From Hyphomicrobium sp. (GTDB lineage Bacteria > Pseudomonadota > Alphaproteobacteria > Rhizobiales > Hyphomicrobiaceae): a stretch of DNA of 64,000 nucleotides. Both the position numbers and the translations under genes were made by a program. Where the stretch lies: NCBI GenBank assembly GCA_021732485.1, contig JAKFUV010000001.1, forward strand, positions 62,001-126,000, written 5' to 3'. Each line of letters opens with the position of its first letter. The first letter of the stretch is position 1. Shown here one piece after another: positions 1 through 9,213 of the stretch. The notes beneath the pieces were generated by a model, which saw nothing but the letters and a program-made list of their open reading frames with translations, made no database searches and was not told the origin of the DNA.

Positions 1-601
1 AGCCGATATCGAGACCGGCCATCCGTCGCGGATCGGGGATGACCCGGTATTGCCTCACCTCTCCACCGATCGGTATAATTTGCGAAACACCCGCCACGGT
101 CAGAAGCTGTGGCCTGACAGTGAAGTCTGCAATTTCCCGCAACGTCATGGGATCTGCCGTTTCGCTCGACATCGCGATCAGCATGATTTCGCCCATGATC
201 GAGGAGATCGGCCCCATCTGCGCCGAGACGTTGCTTGGCAGTTGCTCGCGCACGAGCTGGAGCCGTTCAGCCACCTGCTGGCGAGCGCGGTAGATTTCCG
301 TCGACCAATCGAACTCGATGTAAACAATCGAAAGCCCAACGCCCGAAACGGAGCGGACGCGGGTCACGCCCGGCATGCCGTTCATGGCCGTTTCTATCGG
401 GAACGTGACGAGAAGTTCGACCTCTTCGGGCGCCAACCCTTCCGCTTCCGTAATCAGCGTTACGGTGGGCCGGTTGAGATCGGGAAAGACATCGACCGGG
501 AGCGTGCGCAGAGTGATCAGCCCGTAGAACATGATGGCAAGGCCGCCGACCAAAACGAACAGCCGATTGGCAAGGCTGGCACGGACGATTGCATTAAACA
601 T
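1..601 (-). CDS. Heavy-metal RND efflux pump, CzcA/CusA type (N-terminal part only)
   Basis: This is the N-terminal 200 residues of a large inner-membrane RND transporter; the rest lies beyond the left edge. Translation starts [20 protein letters not shown] and goes on with a first membrane helix and the [20 protein letters not shown] stretch, which is typical of the heavy-metal (HME) branch of RND pumps. These pumps use the proton gradient to drive divalent or monovalent metal ions out through an adaptor and an outer-membrane channel. The ATG at 601 lies 12 bases after the stop of the adaptor gene, so the two are clearly in one operon. The metal cannot be told from this fragment, because the substrate-selecting helix 4 is missing. 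The family call is firm; substrate is unknown. Confidence 0.9.
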   Translation of the reverse strand, partial: MFNAIVRASLANRLFVLVGGLAIMFYGLITLRTLPVDVFPDLNRPTVTLITEAEGLAPEEVELLVTFPIETAMNGMPGVTRVRSVSGVGLSIVYIEFDWSTEIYRARQQVAERLQLVREQLPSNVSAQMGPISSIMGEIMLIAMSSETADPMTLREIADFTVRPQLLTVAGVSQIIPIGGEVRQYRVIPDPRRMAGLDIG

Positions 602-613
602 CGGCGCGCCTCC

Positions 614-2344
614 TTATCTGATTTGGTTGATGAGTTCAGCCGCGCCGATCACGACCCGGTCGCCGGGCGCAACACCTGCAACGACGAGCGTGCGACCGCC
701 GTCTAGCGGCAACGTGCGCACCTCGACCGGCCGAAATCGCTCCGGACTGTCCTTCACCCACACCTGAGGAAGACCGTTCGTACCCCGCACAACAGCCGCT
801 TCAGGAACAACGATCCCTCGGGCGGAGCGCGTGGTTTGCACAAGGACTTTGAGCGGCGCGCCAATCGGCAAGTCCGGGTGGGCTTCAACAAGACGGAATA
901 GGGACGGCCGGGCCTGCTGGCGCAATGTCGGCGAGCGGCCGACATAGGCTAGCTTAAAAGTATGCCCCTCCTGATCGCGGGCCTCGGCGGCACCTATTTC
1001 AGCCTCACTATGCGTATCGCTGCCGATGGCCTCGACCCAAAGTTTTTCAGGATCGACGATTTCAAACAACGTATCGCGGGCATTGACCACCTGCCCGGCG
1101 CGCACATTAGCGACTGAAATGATGCCGCTAACCGGCGCTTTCAGCGCAAACTTCTCGGTATCCTTCGGAGCGAGAACGCGCCTTTGTTCGTGTAGCGCGG
1201 CAAGCTCGGCTTTGGTGTCATCGATCTGGCCCTTTGCGACGACGCTGGCAATTTGGCTCAATCGATTCAGCTTCTGCTGAGCAATGACGAGCTTGCCCTC
1301 TACTTCGGCCCTAAGTTGTTGCATCGTACCGAGATCGGCAACGGGAATTGACGGGACAAACAGCGCCAGAACTTCGCCGGCTTCGACCTTTTGTCCGGCG
1401 AAAGAAATTCCACGCCCGCTCACCTCTATCTGGCCATCCATCGGCGCCTGGACCTGCCCAAATGACGACGGATCGGGGACCACTGTGCCAATTAATTCGC
1501 TCACACGCGACGTCGTCGCTTCGGCGGCGAGCGCTGTCAGAACTTGCAGCAGCCGTTGTGTCGGCTTTGGCACAAAGACGCTGCCGTCCGGCAGTTTTCG
1601 CGGAGTTTTTCCGGACGCTGCAGCGGCAGGTGCTTCGTGTCCGCCGTCCCCATGATCGTGGCCGGGCCCTGCGATGACGCGTGATGTGAGCGCCGCACTG
1701 AGTATCAGCCCCACCACGATCACCTCAGCCGCTGTCCGCAGCGGCTGTGTGCGAGAGCGAGGCACTTCAAGTTGCTCCGCCGACGGGGCATTTTCTTCCA
1801 TCGCAGGACGTCGTCTGCGAACGGCGAAGGCCAGAATGAAACCAAGCGTCAGGCCGCCGAGGATCATCCCGAGGACGTCGCTACGCTTTATTATTTCAAT
1901 CAGAGCAACTGGCTGAGACGAAGTGTTGGTGGTGGGCGGTGCGACCGCCCACGTGCCGTTGAGGAGATCGGCGTCGTTGCCGGCCGTGACCGCAAAGACC
2001 AGAGCATACGTCCCAGGCTTGTCGACCCATTCGGCTTCCAGTTCGTAAGTACCCGGCGACCTCCGCGTCGCTTGGATTGTTTGGATGCCTTCGCCAGAAA
2101 CCTCGATCGACGCCCCATCAATCGGTTCGTTCGTGGCTGTGCGATCCAGGTAAAGAATGAGTTGATGCCCGTCGGCCGTGGCAATCAGTTCCATATCAGA
2201 ACCGACGCTCTCGAGACGGGAAGTTGCGGCGGACGCAGTCGTCGCGCCGACATCGTGATCGTGGCCGCCGTCATGGCCAGGGCCGGCCCAGGCCGCCCCG
2301 GCGAGCAGCACCATAATTGCGTAGGTCGTGAAGGTACGAACCAT
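614..2344 (-). CDS. RND efflux periplasmic adaptor (CzcB/CusB-like, HlyD family) with His-rich N-terminus
   Basis: Membrane-fusion protein that would link the downstream RND pump to an outer-membrane channel. I chose the ATG at 2344 because it gives a signal peptide (MVRTFTTYAIMVLLAGAAWA); the frame is open to 2401. The N-terminal third is unusual: a His-rich stretch GPGHDGGHDHD directly after the signal peptide, a domain of about 110 residues, a membrane helix (residues about 155-175), a second hydrophobic helix near 215, and then another His-rich stretch (GPGHDHGDGGHE). The barrel-sandwich/lipoyl, coiled-coil and beta-barrel regions follow from about residue 250 to the end (for example the APVSGIISVANVRAGQVV segment). 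The His clusters suggest metal handling, consistent with an HME pump. No outer-membrane factor gene is visible in the window. A fusion of a small metal-binding membrane protein with a normal adaptor would explain its 576 residues, longer than usual. Confidence 0.88.
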   Translation of the reverse strand: MVRTFTTYAIMVLLAGAAWAGPGHDGGHDHDVGATTASAATSRLESVGSDMELIATADGHQLILYLDRTATNEPIDGASIEVSGEGIQTIQATRRSPGTYELEAEWVDKPGTYALVFAVTAGNDADLLNGTWAVAPPTTNTSSQPVALIEIIKRSDVLGMILGGLTLGFILAFAVRRRRPAMEENAPSAEQLEVPRSRTQPLRTAAEVIVVGLILSAALTSRVIAGPGHDHGDGGHEAPAAAASGKTPRKLPDGSVFVPKPTQRLLQVLTALAAEATTSRVSELIGTVVPDPSSFGQVQAPMDGQIEVSGRGISFAGQKVEAGEVLALFVPSIPVADLGTMQQLRAEVEGKLVIAQQKLNRLSQIASVVAKGQIDDTKAELAALHEQRRVLAPKDTEKFALKAPVSGIISVANVRAGQVVNARDTLFEIVDPEKLWVEAIGSDTHSEAEIGAAEARDQEGHTFKLAYVGRSPTLRQQARPSLFRLVEAHPDLPIGAPLKVLVQTTRSARGIVVPEAAVVRGTNGLPQVWVKDSPERFRPVEVRTLPLDGGRTLVVAGVAPGDRVVIGAAELINQIR

Positions 2345-2521
2345 GTATCTCGCCAATCCGCTTGAAAAAACGTTGGCTCGGTCGACTGGATGGTCGCGCA
2401 CATTGGATCACCGTCGACGTGCAAAGCTGTAGGCCTGCACGTCGACACTGGATGCCGCAAGAATCTGGCCGAAGACGAGCAATAGTCGGAGCTGGCCATG
2501 TTAAGGAGCTCCCGCCGTCTC

Positions 2522-2956
2522 TCAGGCGTCGAAGCGGGGGGGACGTAACAGCGGATAAAGCATTGATCCAGGCCGCACAGCAGACGACAGCGCTGGTTCG
2601 TCAAGCATGCCCAACGTCGGTAATTTCAATGGAATGTTTGCAGGCGGAATAGCCGCAAAGAAGCCGCAGCAAGAAACATGGACATGCATGTCTTCGCCGT
2701 TCGAGTGGTCGGCAGGATTGCAATCCGATCCGCCACATGCGGTCGCGGCATCGGCCAATTTTTCGCGTATCTCTTTCGAGTGGACACCATGAACATGCTC
2801 GTGATCATGCTGCGACCAACCGGCAACCGAACCCGCTTCCATCCCCGACCGAAAGTCAGCGCCGTGGACGTGCGCGACCATAGTCTGCGCGTGGCCGTGC
2901 CCCAAGAGGGCTATCGACACCAAAACAGCGACCATCAATCGTGCAAACGTTGCCAT
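2522..2956 (-). CDS. Small secreted His/Cys-rich protein upstream of metal efflux genes
   Basis: This 144-residue protein is not one I can assign to a characterised family. It begins with a signal peptide (MATFARLMVAVLVSIALLGHGHA) and then has many histidines, including HDHEHVHGVH near residue 50 and MHVHVSCCGFF near residue 90, plus CGGSDC. It ends in the RPPRFDA type of tail seen in small uncharacterised proteins next to alphaproteobacterial metal-efflux operons. It is followed after 177 bases by the adaptor gene on the same strand, so a periplasmic metal-binding or metal-sensing role in the same operon is a reasonable inference. The reading frame shows protein-like composition throughout. 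Confidence 0.65.
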   Translation of the reverse strand: MATFARLMVAVLVSIALLGHGHAQTMVAHVHGADFRSGMEAGSVAGWSQHDHEHVHGVHSKEIREKLADAATACGGSDCNPADHSNGEDMHVHVSCCGFFAAIPPANIPLKLPTLGMLDEPALSSAVRPGSMLYPLLRPPRFDA

Positions 2957-3544
2957 AACCTTTGCCTATCGTGTAACGGGGCTTTTCGCAACGACCGAGC
3001 CGACCGATGGCCACGAAAAACTTTTCGCTACGATAGCATCTAAACCATGAAGTTACATGGGCGATGCAAGTGGACCGTTGACGTCGTGGCGGTCCGGACG
3101 GCAGAGCTTTTTCTCCCTGTCCTCAGTCTGTTGCAGCAGGCTGTTACGATCCCGTCGCCGAGGAACGCTGATCTTGATCAGAGCGGATTTCATGGCCTTC
3201 TCGGCACGTCGCTGTCGCGTGCCGCTTTTTCTGTTTCTGGCCCTAGTACCGCAGGCTGCTGGCAGCAGTCTAGGCATCCAGATCAGATTGTAGGCGGCCG
3301 TTGCGAGGTGAAATCGAAGGCAACGCGCCTCGTGCCGCGCAATTTCGTTGTGGCTATTCCCGCGACCGTCTTCGCCCAGCCTATTCAGCGTAGTTAGCCT
3401 GTTCAGCCGGATAGGATTTTTGCAGGCAGCCGATGCTCGAGGTCGATGTATGAGCTTGGAGAACCCGGCCGCGTATCCGTCTAAATCCCGGTCAGACCCC
3501 GCAGTCATTCGTCGAGTGCGTAACCACTCTCATCGTGTCTTTCG
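2957..3544. other. Gap with only a transposase remnant
   Basis: Apart from the IS5-like fragment at 3254-3400, I see no gene here. The open frames on both strands have unnatural composition, rich in Arg and Pro. The gap separates the metal-efflux operon from the end of dnaE2, and promoter signals for the His-rich secreted protein should lie just above 2956. Confidence 0.5.
3254..3400 (-). pseudogene. Remnant of an IS5-like transposase C-terminus
   Basis: On the minus strand one frame reads RCLRFHLATAAYNLIWMPRL, which resembles the conserved last helix of IS5-group transposases (the usual pattern is a stretch ending in AAYNLVRMPKLL). Only about 45 residues look like transposase. The surrounding frame is not recognisable, and I saw no terminal inverted repeats, so this is a decayed fragment rather than an active element. 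Identification rests on one short motif. Confidence 0.4.
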
Positions 3545-6500
3545 TCAATGAAAGTCCCTCGACTTCGGAAGGATGCGAACATCGCGCGGGTGGCTGCCGC
3601 GTGTGACTTGCGGATGCAGAAATTCATCGGCGCGGCTAAGCGTAATGTTTGTCTCGTGCGTTTCGGAAAGACGGCCGAGTTCACGCGTTCGATCGAAGAC
3701 CCGTTGCGCCATCAAATGAATGACGCCTTCCAAGCTTCGCTGCACCTTGCCTTCAATCACGAGCAACCGCGCGCCCAAGACCTCCTTGCGATAGCGTTCG
3801 AAAAGTCGTGCCCACAGCACGACGTTGGTAATGCCGGTTTCATCTTCCAAGGTAATGAAGATGGCGTTGCCCTTACCCGGCCGTTGACGCACGAGGACGA
3901 CACCGGCCGTACGCGTCAAGGCACCATCTCGCCTGCGTGAGGTATCCACGCATGTCGCTATGCCTTCTCGTTCGAATATCGGGCGCAGAATTTCCATGGG
4001 ATGGCCTTTCAACGACAGGCGCACGGTTTGATAATCGGCGGCGATGTGTTCACGCAGTGGCATATTTGGCAGATGCGAGTCCGGCTCGGTTGCCAATTCG
4101 CGCGCGTCGGCCGCGGCAAAGAGCGGAAGTGGATCGTCGTCCGGCAAGCGGCGCACGGCCCACAATGCTTCGCGACGATCCAGACCGACTGAACGAAATG
4201 CATCGGCATCGGCAAGCAGGCGCATCGGCCGGCTGAACAACTGGGCTCGCACTGCCAAGTCTTCAACGCTCGCAAAAGCCTTGCCCCTCGCCTCAACAAG
4301 ACGCAATGCATCGTATTTGCTGAAGTTATCGATCTGCCTGAAGCCAATTCTCAGGGCGAGCATGCCGTCGTCCGTGCGCTCGATCGTGTTGTCCCAAACG
4401 CTATAATTGACGTCGGCTTCGCGCACCTCGACGCCATGTTCCTGTGCGTCGCGCACGATCTGAGCAGGGGCGTAAAAGCCCATCGGCTGAGCGTTGAGTA
4501 GCGCGCAAGCAAAAATTGCCGGGTGCCGGCATTTTATAAACGAAGAAATGTAGACCAGCTTGGCGAACGACGCCGCATGACTTTCGGGAAAGCCATAGCT
4601 GCCGAAGCCCTTGATCTGCTCGAAACTGCGGCGTGCAAAATCAGGATCGTAGCCGCGCTCGACCATGCGGTTGACCATCAAAGATTCGAATTTACCGATG
4701 GTGCCGACGCTCCGGAACGTCGCCATCGCGCGGCGTAGGCCGTTGGCCTCGACTTCGGTGAATTTTGCGGCGACCATCGCCAGCTTCATCGCCTGTTCTT
4801 GAAAAAGCGGCACGCCTTTGGTCTTGTTCAGCACCTCATAAAGTTCATCCGCCTTCCCATGTGCCGGCGACGGCGAAGGGTAAGTTACCTCTTCCAATCC
4901 GGCGCGGCGGCGCAAATACGGATGCACCATATCGCCCTGGATCGGCCCCGGGCGCACGATCGCAACTTGGATGACGAGATCATACAATTTTCGGGGCTTG
5001 AGGCACGGCAGCATGTTCATTTGGGCGCGGCTCTCGACCTGAAACACGCCTAGCGAGTCGCCTTTGCACAGCATGTCGTAGACGTCCGGCTGCTCGCGCG
5101 GCACATCGGCGAGGCGGTAGTCGATACCATCATGCTCACGCAACAGATCCAAAGACTTGCGGATGCAGGTCAGCATACCGAGCGCCAGCACATCGACTTT
5201 CATTAGCCCGAGCGCGTCGATATCGTCCTTGTCCCATTCGATGAAAGTCCGATCCGCCATCGCAGCATTGCCGATCGGCACAATATCGTCCAGGCGGCCC
5301 CGCGCTAAAATAAACCCACCGACGTGCTGCGAGAGATGACGTGGAAATCCCAGAATACGAATGGCGAAATCTACTGCGCGCCGTATCATTGGGTTGGCTG
5401 GATCGAGCCCGGCTTGCCGGATATGCGCATCCTTGATGTCGCTGCCCCAGCTTCCCCATTGCGTGCTTGCGATCTTGGCAGTCACGTCTTCTGTCAGACC
5501 GAGGGCTTTGCCGACGTCGCGGATGGCACTGCGCGGCCGGTAGCTGATGACAGTTGCAGCGATGCCGGCCCGATGGCGTCCGTACTTCTCGTAAATGTAC
5601 TGGATGACTTCTTCGCGCCGCTCGTGTTCGAAATCGACGTCGATGTCGGGCGGCTCCTTGCGTTCGGTTGAAATGAAGCGCGCGAATAGAAGATCGTGAT
5701 CGGCGGGATCGACAGCCGTGATGCCCAGTACGAAACAAACGGCGGAGTTGGCCGCCGATCCGCGCCCTTGACACAAGATACCTTGGCTGTCCGCATAACG
5801 AACGATGTCATGAATGGTCAGGAAGTACCGCGCATAATCGAGCTTGGCGATCAGCGCCAATTCTTCACCGATGATTTTGGCAACCTTGTCGGGAACACCC
5901 TCCGGATAGCGCTCGATCGCGCATCGCCGCGTCAGATCCTCTATCCACGTTTGTGCTTCCCAGCCCGGCGGCACCGGCTCGTCGGGATATTCGTATTTGA
6001 GTTGGTCAAGCGAGAAGCCAATTTTGCTAAGCAGGTTTTGCGTTTCTGTGATCGCATCGGGACAATCACGGAAGATGTGCGCCATTTCTTCAGGCGCCTT
6101 CAAATGCCGTTCGGCATTGACCTCCAACCGACGTCCTGCCTCAACAATCGTCGTACCCTCGCGAATGCAGGTGAGAACGTCTTGTAAATCGCGCTGTTCG
6201 GGGCCGGCATAAAGCACGTCATTGGTTGCCAGCAGGGGCACACGGCTCGCCGATGCTATGCGTTTGAGACGCGCCAGCCTGCGCCGGTCGTCACCACGAC
6301 GATGCATACTGGCTGCAAGCCAGGCTCGATTAGTGGCGGTTTCGGCCAAGTGCGGCAAGAGACGTTCAAGCGCCTCCAAACACTGATCCGGCACGACAAC
6401 AAGCAATAGATCTTTCGTGTCTGAGGTGAGATCTCCGAGTGTGAGGATGCAATCGCCTTTTTTAGCGCGGTCATTGCCAATTGTGAGCAGGCGCGTCAGA

Positions 6501-6883
6501 CGTCCCCAGCCGTCGCGGTTGGCAGGATATATAAGTATGTCCGGCGTTCCGTCCGAAAATACGAGACGCGTACCCACCGCGAGTTTGAAATCTTGCGCTT
6601 GCTGTCTCAGTTGCGTGGGGTCGCCATCGGGCTGCGCCACGTCTTGCCATACAAACTCGCCAGGCCCACCACCGTCGCGCATCTTTTCGGGCGGTACGAT
6701 ACCGTCACGACGCAACTCTTGGAGCGCACTGTAGGCGCGGACAACGCCGGCCACCGTGTTGCGATCGGCGATGCCTATGCCGCGATGACCGAGCAACAAC
6801 GCGGTCGTCACGAGATCGCGCGGGTGCGATGCGCCACGCAGAAACGAAAAATTCGTTGCCGTTGCCAATTCCGCATAGCGCAT
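3545..6883 (-). CDS. dnaE2: Error-prone DNA polymerase III alpha subunit DnaE2 (ImuC)
   Basis: Translesion polymerase of the C family, used for damage-induced mutagenesis together with ImuA and ImuB. The preferred start at 6883 gives MRYAELATATNFSFLRGASH, the standard N-terminus with the PHP domain; the frame is open further, to 7033, inside imuB. The product is 1,112 residues, the usual length for DnaE2. The palm region shows PPDIDVDFEHERREEVIQYI and the RGSAANSAVCFVLGIT motif, and an OB-fold (GKGNAIFITLEDETGITNVV) lies near the C-terminus. The imuB stop and the dnaE2 start overlap as TGATG, so translation is coupled. The LexA box before imuA suggests control by the SOS response. Confidence 0.96.
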   Translation of the reverse strand: MRYAELATATNFSFLRGASHPRDLVTTALLLGHRGIGIADRNTVAGVVRAYSALQELRRDGIVPPEKMRDGGGPGEFVWQDVAQPDGDPTQLRQQAQDFKLAVGTRLVFSDGTPDILIYPANRDGWGRLTRLLTIGNDRAKKGDCILTLGDLTSDTKDLLLVVVPDQCLEALERLLPHLAETATNRAWLAASMHRRGDDRRRLARLKRIASASRVPLLATNDVLYAGPEQRDLQDVLTCIREGTTIVEAGRRLEVNAERHLKAPEEMAHIFRDCPDAITETQNLLSKIGFSLDQLKYEYPDEPVPPGWEAQTWIEDLTRRCAIERYPEGVPDKVAKIIGEELALIAKLDYARYFLTIHDIVRYADSQGILCQGRGSAANSAVCFVLGITAVDPADHDLLFARFISTERKEPPDIDVDFEHERREEVIQYIYEKYGRHRAGIAATVISYRPRSAIRDVGKALGLTEDVTAKIASTQWGSWGSDIKDAHIRQAGLDPANPMIRRAVDFAIRILGFPRHLSQHVGGFILARGRLDDIVPIGNAAMADRTFIEWDKDDIDALGLMKVDVLALGMLTCIRKSLDLLREHDGIDYRLADVPREQPDVYDMLCKGDSLGVFQVESRAQMNMLPCLKPRKLYDLVIQVAIVRPGPIQGDMVHPYLRRRAGLEEVTYPSPSPAHGKADELYEVLNKTKGVPLFQEQAMKLAMVAAKFTEVEANGLRRAMATFRSVGTIGKFESLMVNRMVERGYDPDFARRSFEQIKGFGSYGFPESHAASFAKLVYISSFIKCRHPAIFACALLNAQPMGFYAPAQIVRDAQEHGVEVREADVNYSVWDNTIERTDDGMLALRIGFRQIDNFSKYDALRLVEARGKAFASVEDLAVRAQLFSRPMRLLADADAFRSVGLDRREALWAVRRLPDDDPLPLFAAADARELATEPDSHLPNMPLREHIAADYQTVRLSLKGHPMEILRPIFEREGIATCVDTSRRRDGALTRTAGVVLVRQRPGKGNAIFITLEDETGITNVVLWARLFERYRKEVLGARLLVIEGKVQRSLEGVIHLMAQRVFDRTRELGRLSETHETNITLSRADEFLHPQVTRGSHPRDVRILPKSRDFH

Positions 6884-8451
6884 CAGGCGAAAACTCCATG
6901 CAGAAACCAGCGGGGATGCGCCTCTTGCTCGCCATAGTGACCTTGACGAAAAATCCAGAAACGGCAGCCGGCGGCATCCTCGACCCGGTAATAATCGCGC
7001 GTTCTGGCTTCGCTGGATCCTCCATGCCACCATTCGGGTTCGATGCGCTCCGGGCCTTCGGCGCGTGCGACGTCATGCAGAACTCGACGCCAGCGGAAGC
7101 GCATTGGCGGTCCATCTGGGACTTCAGCAAGAGCTTCGATCGGCTGCGGGTGCTTGAACAGCTGAAGTGGTCGCCGTGGCGGTTCGCCAGCCTCAAGCGG
7201 CGGCGCACTATTTTCTAGGGTGACCGCATCGGCTGCCGAAACGAGCCTCGCATCATGATCCGGGTCGTGTGTATCGCGCGGAGAAAACCGTAGAACGCGA
7301 CCGCGCCCGAAGCGAACGATGAGTTGATCGACGAGATCGCTAACAGCCTCGTTTTTGCGCGTCGCTTCATCAAGATGGTGACCGTCAAGATCGGTTTGGG
7401 CTGCGCTCAAAACTTCTGTCACTGGCACGGCGAGGCGGACTGCATCGAAGCCGAAACCAGGATCGAGCCGATCAGAAAGCGTCTCAAGCCGTTCCCGAAA
7501 AAGCCTCAGAATGAAGCTTGCGTGACGCGATGGGCGCCCTGTCTGAACTGTCAGCCGCCGAACTGCGCCATCGCTTCGCAAGAAGCTCGCTTCAAAAACG
7601 CGGCCGCCTTCATCACGTTCTTGCATGAGTTGAATAGTTTCATCGAGCAAGGACGCCAAGACGCCTTCAAGCGCTTCCATCTGCGTAAACGGTTCAGGAA
7701 AATGCCGCTCCGCAAAGACAGAAGGCGATGGCCGAATGGGCGTAATGCGCGCATCTTCGCGCCCAAGCGTTCGCACCAAGCACGTAACAAGGTCTTGTCC
7801 GAAACGGGCCGCGAGCACTTGCGAGGGACGCTCGCTCAGATCGCCGACTTTTTTTAACCCGGCACGCGCGAGCGCCACCACAGTTTCACGCTCAATTGCT
7901 GCAAGTGCTCGAACCGGCAATAGCTTCACAAAGGCTTCGTCTTTTCCGGGTGGTGCAATTTCGACTTTGCTGAAACGGGCGAGTGCGCGGGCGGCATCAG
8001 GCGTGCTGGCAATGCTCGCGAGCACATTGATGTTGATGCGATTCAATCTCGATAAAATGCGCTTCCGCAATTGCGTTTCGCCGTCGAACAGATGATCGCA
8101 TCCGGTGATGTCAAGGATCAGACCATCAGGCAAGTCCAGGGCAACGGAGGGCGTGAACCGGTCGCAAAGCTCTGCAAGGTGGTCGAGGAATCGCGCATCA
8201 CTTATGGCATCAGATTCAGCAACGGCGACTTCGCGGATGCGAGCTCTTGCGTCTGCTAAAGTCATGCCCTGGACCAACCCGAGCTTCAATGCTCGTGGAT
8301 CGACCGCAGTGATGCGCAAGGCGCCTTTGATCTTTTCCGTTACAACGAGAGGCCGGTCATCCGGCTCTGCGCCTTGCGAAATATGGCGCTTCCGATGGAG
8401 CCGATCTGTAGCCAGAAACGGGAACCATAGGGCGAGATAGCGACGCGACAT
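6883..8451 (-). CDS. imuB: ImuB, Y-family polymerase-like protein without catalytic function
   Basis: ImuB is a UmuC/DinB-like scaffold that lacks polymerase activity and brings DnaE2 to the beta clamp. I chose the ATG at 8451 because MSRRYLALWFPFLATDRLHR matches the family N-terminus; the frame is open to 8502. The N-terminal half holds the Y-family fold (DLPDGLILDITGCDHLFDGE, where catalytic acidic residues of active Y polymerases are not all kept) followed by a helix-hairpin-helix region (RAGLKKVGDLSERPSQVLAA). The C-terminal third carries the tail expected for protein contacts. It overlaps the end of imuA by about 95 bases and the start of dnaE2 by one base. Confidence 0.95.
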   Translation of the reverse strand: MSRRYLALWFPFLATDRLHRKRHISQGAEPDDRPLVVTEKIKGALRITAVDPRALKLGLVQGMTLADARARIREVAVAESDAISDARFLDHLAELCDRFTPSVALDLPDGLILDITGCDHLFDGETQLRKRILSRLNRININVLASIASTPDAARALARFSKVEIAPPGKDEAFVKLLPVRALAAIERETVVALARAGLKKVGDLSERPSQVLAARFGQDLVTCLVRTLGREDARITPIRPSPSVFAERHFPEPFTQMEALEGVLASLLDETIQLMQERDEGGRVFEASFLRSDGAVRRLTVQTGRPSRHASFILRLFRERLETLSDRLDPGFGFDAVRLAVPVTEVLSAAQTDLDGHHLDEATRKNEAVSDLVDQLIVRFGRGRVLRFSPRDTHDPDHDARLVSAADAVTLENSAPPLEAGEPPRRPLQLFKHPQPIEALAEVPDGPPMRFRWRRVLHDVARAEGPERIEPEWWHGGSSEARTRDYYRVEDAAGCRFWIFRQGHYGEQEAHPRWFLHGVFA

Positions 8452-9160
8452 CACCGCGTTTGCACTCTTGGAAATACTTTCCATCACGGCTCCACTCCAC
8501 ACACCAGTGCAATCCCGCCATTCCCCCGCGATGGCGCAGCAACGTCAAATCGAATGCAGGAAAACCCGGCGCATTGGCCTCAAGCGCGTGCGATGGCGCA
8601 GATCGAACCATCCAGCGCGATGCTGCAGCACTTTGCGATGGCGAAGCCGCCGCTCGCAGCATGAAAATTGGGACATTCGATTTGGCAGCCGCCAAGGATA
8701 AACGCCGGCTTGCGGTGAAATCGATCATCTTAGGTTCGCCCCAAGTCTGCATCACAACAGCACCGAGAGCCGCGCACCTCGCAGTTTGCTCGCCAGCGCG
8801 CAGAACGCCTTCGGCGTCTCGTGCCCGGACAAGAATGAAGTGCCGAAGATCAAGGCCAAGTTCGGAAAGGCCGGAGGCGCTAAGCGCACCGGTTTCTACA
8901 TCCAGAAAATCCTGCCGGACCCAGAAGATGGGCCGGCTCCCGGCGGCTCTTAAAGCAAGGCCACCGATGAAGCCCGTTGCAGCTCCGAGGTGCGCGATTT
9001 CGGCAGCGTAAATCTCGTGTATTCCGGCACGGACAAGGCCACCATTCAACGCTGCGTCGATCGTTGGTGCCCCAAAAGAAACAGGGTTAGGCTCGGCGCT
9101 TGGCTGCTGATCATTTGCTAATTTTTTCATGGCCTGCGCTATCGGAAAATTGCATTGCAT
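8357..9160 (-). CDS. imuA: ImuA, RecA-like/SulA-like SOS mutagenesis protein
   Basis: ImuA is the first gene of the SOS mutasome operon. The protein of about 267 residues has a RecA-like core, with IDAALNGGLVRAGIHEIYAA near residue 34, but lacks a clean Walker A motif, as is usual in this family. Two starts are possible: 9160, or 9130 (MKKLANDQQPS). The C-terminus runs into imuB by about 95 bases, which is longer than the usual few-base overlap. The gene lies directly downstream of a LexA box and a good sigma-70-like promoter. Confidence 0.92.
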   Translation of the reverse strand: MQCNFPIAQAMKKLANDQQPSAEPNPVSFGAPTIDAALNGGLVRAGIHEIYAAEIAHLGAATGFIGGLALRAAGSRPIFWVRQDFLDVETGALSASGLSELGLDLRHFILVRARDAEGVLRAGEQTARCAALGAVVMQTWGEPKMIDFTASRRLSLAAAKSNVPIFMLRAAASPSQSAAASRWMVRSAPSHALEANAPGFPAFDLTLLRHRGGMAGLHWCVEWSRDGKYFQECKRGDVASLSRPMVPVSGYRSAPSEAPYFARRRAG

Positions 9161-9170
9161 ATGAAAGATT

Positions 9171-9185
9171 GTTCTCTATTTGTTC
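9171..9185 (-). promoter_or_regulatory. LexA box (SOS operator) of the imuA-imuB-dnaE2 operon
   Basis: The plus strand reads GTTC-TCTATTT-GTTC, an exact match to the GTTC-N7-GTTC direct repeat bound by alphaproteobacterial LexA (GAAC-N7-GAAC on the coding strand). It lies 11 bases above the first possible imuA start and overlaps the -10 region of the predicted promoter, an arrangement that would let LexA block transcription. Confidence 0.85.
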
Positions 9186-9213
9186 TTGTAGTCATCAAAC
9201 GCCGTTCTGTCAA
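9185..9213 (-). promoter_or_regulatory. Predicted sigma-70-type promoter of imuA
   Basis: On the minus strand a perfect -35 TTGACA (9213-9208) is followed, after exactly 17 bases, by TACAAG (9190-9185, four of six matches to the -10 consensus). The LexA box begins at the last base of the -10. Transcription would start near 9178. Confidence 0.65.

Noticed and set aside
50..706. A 218-codon open frame on the plus strand
   Set aside because: It is antisense to the well-recognised CzcA/CusA-type pump gene.
3053..3508. A complete 151-codon gene on the minus strand
   Set aside because: Only about 45 residues resemble a transposase; the rest is unlike any protein, so I list a remnant instead.
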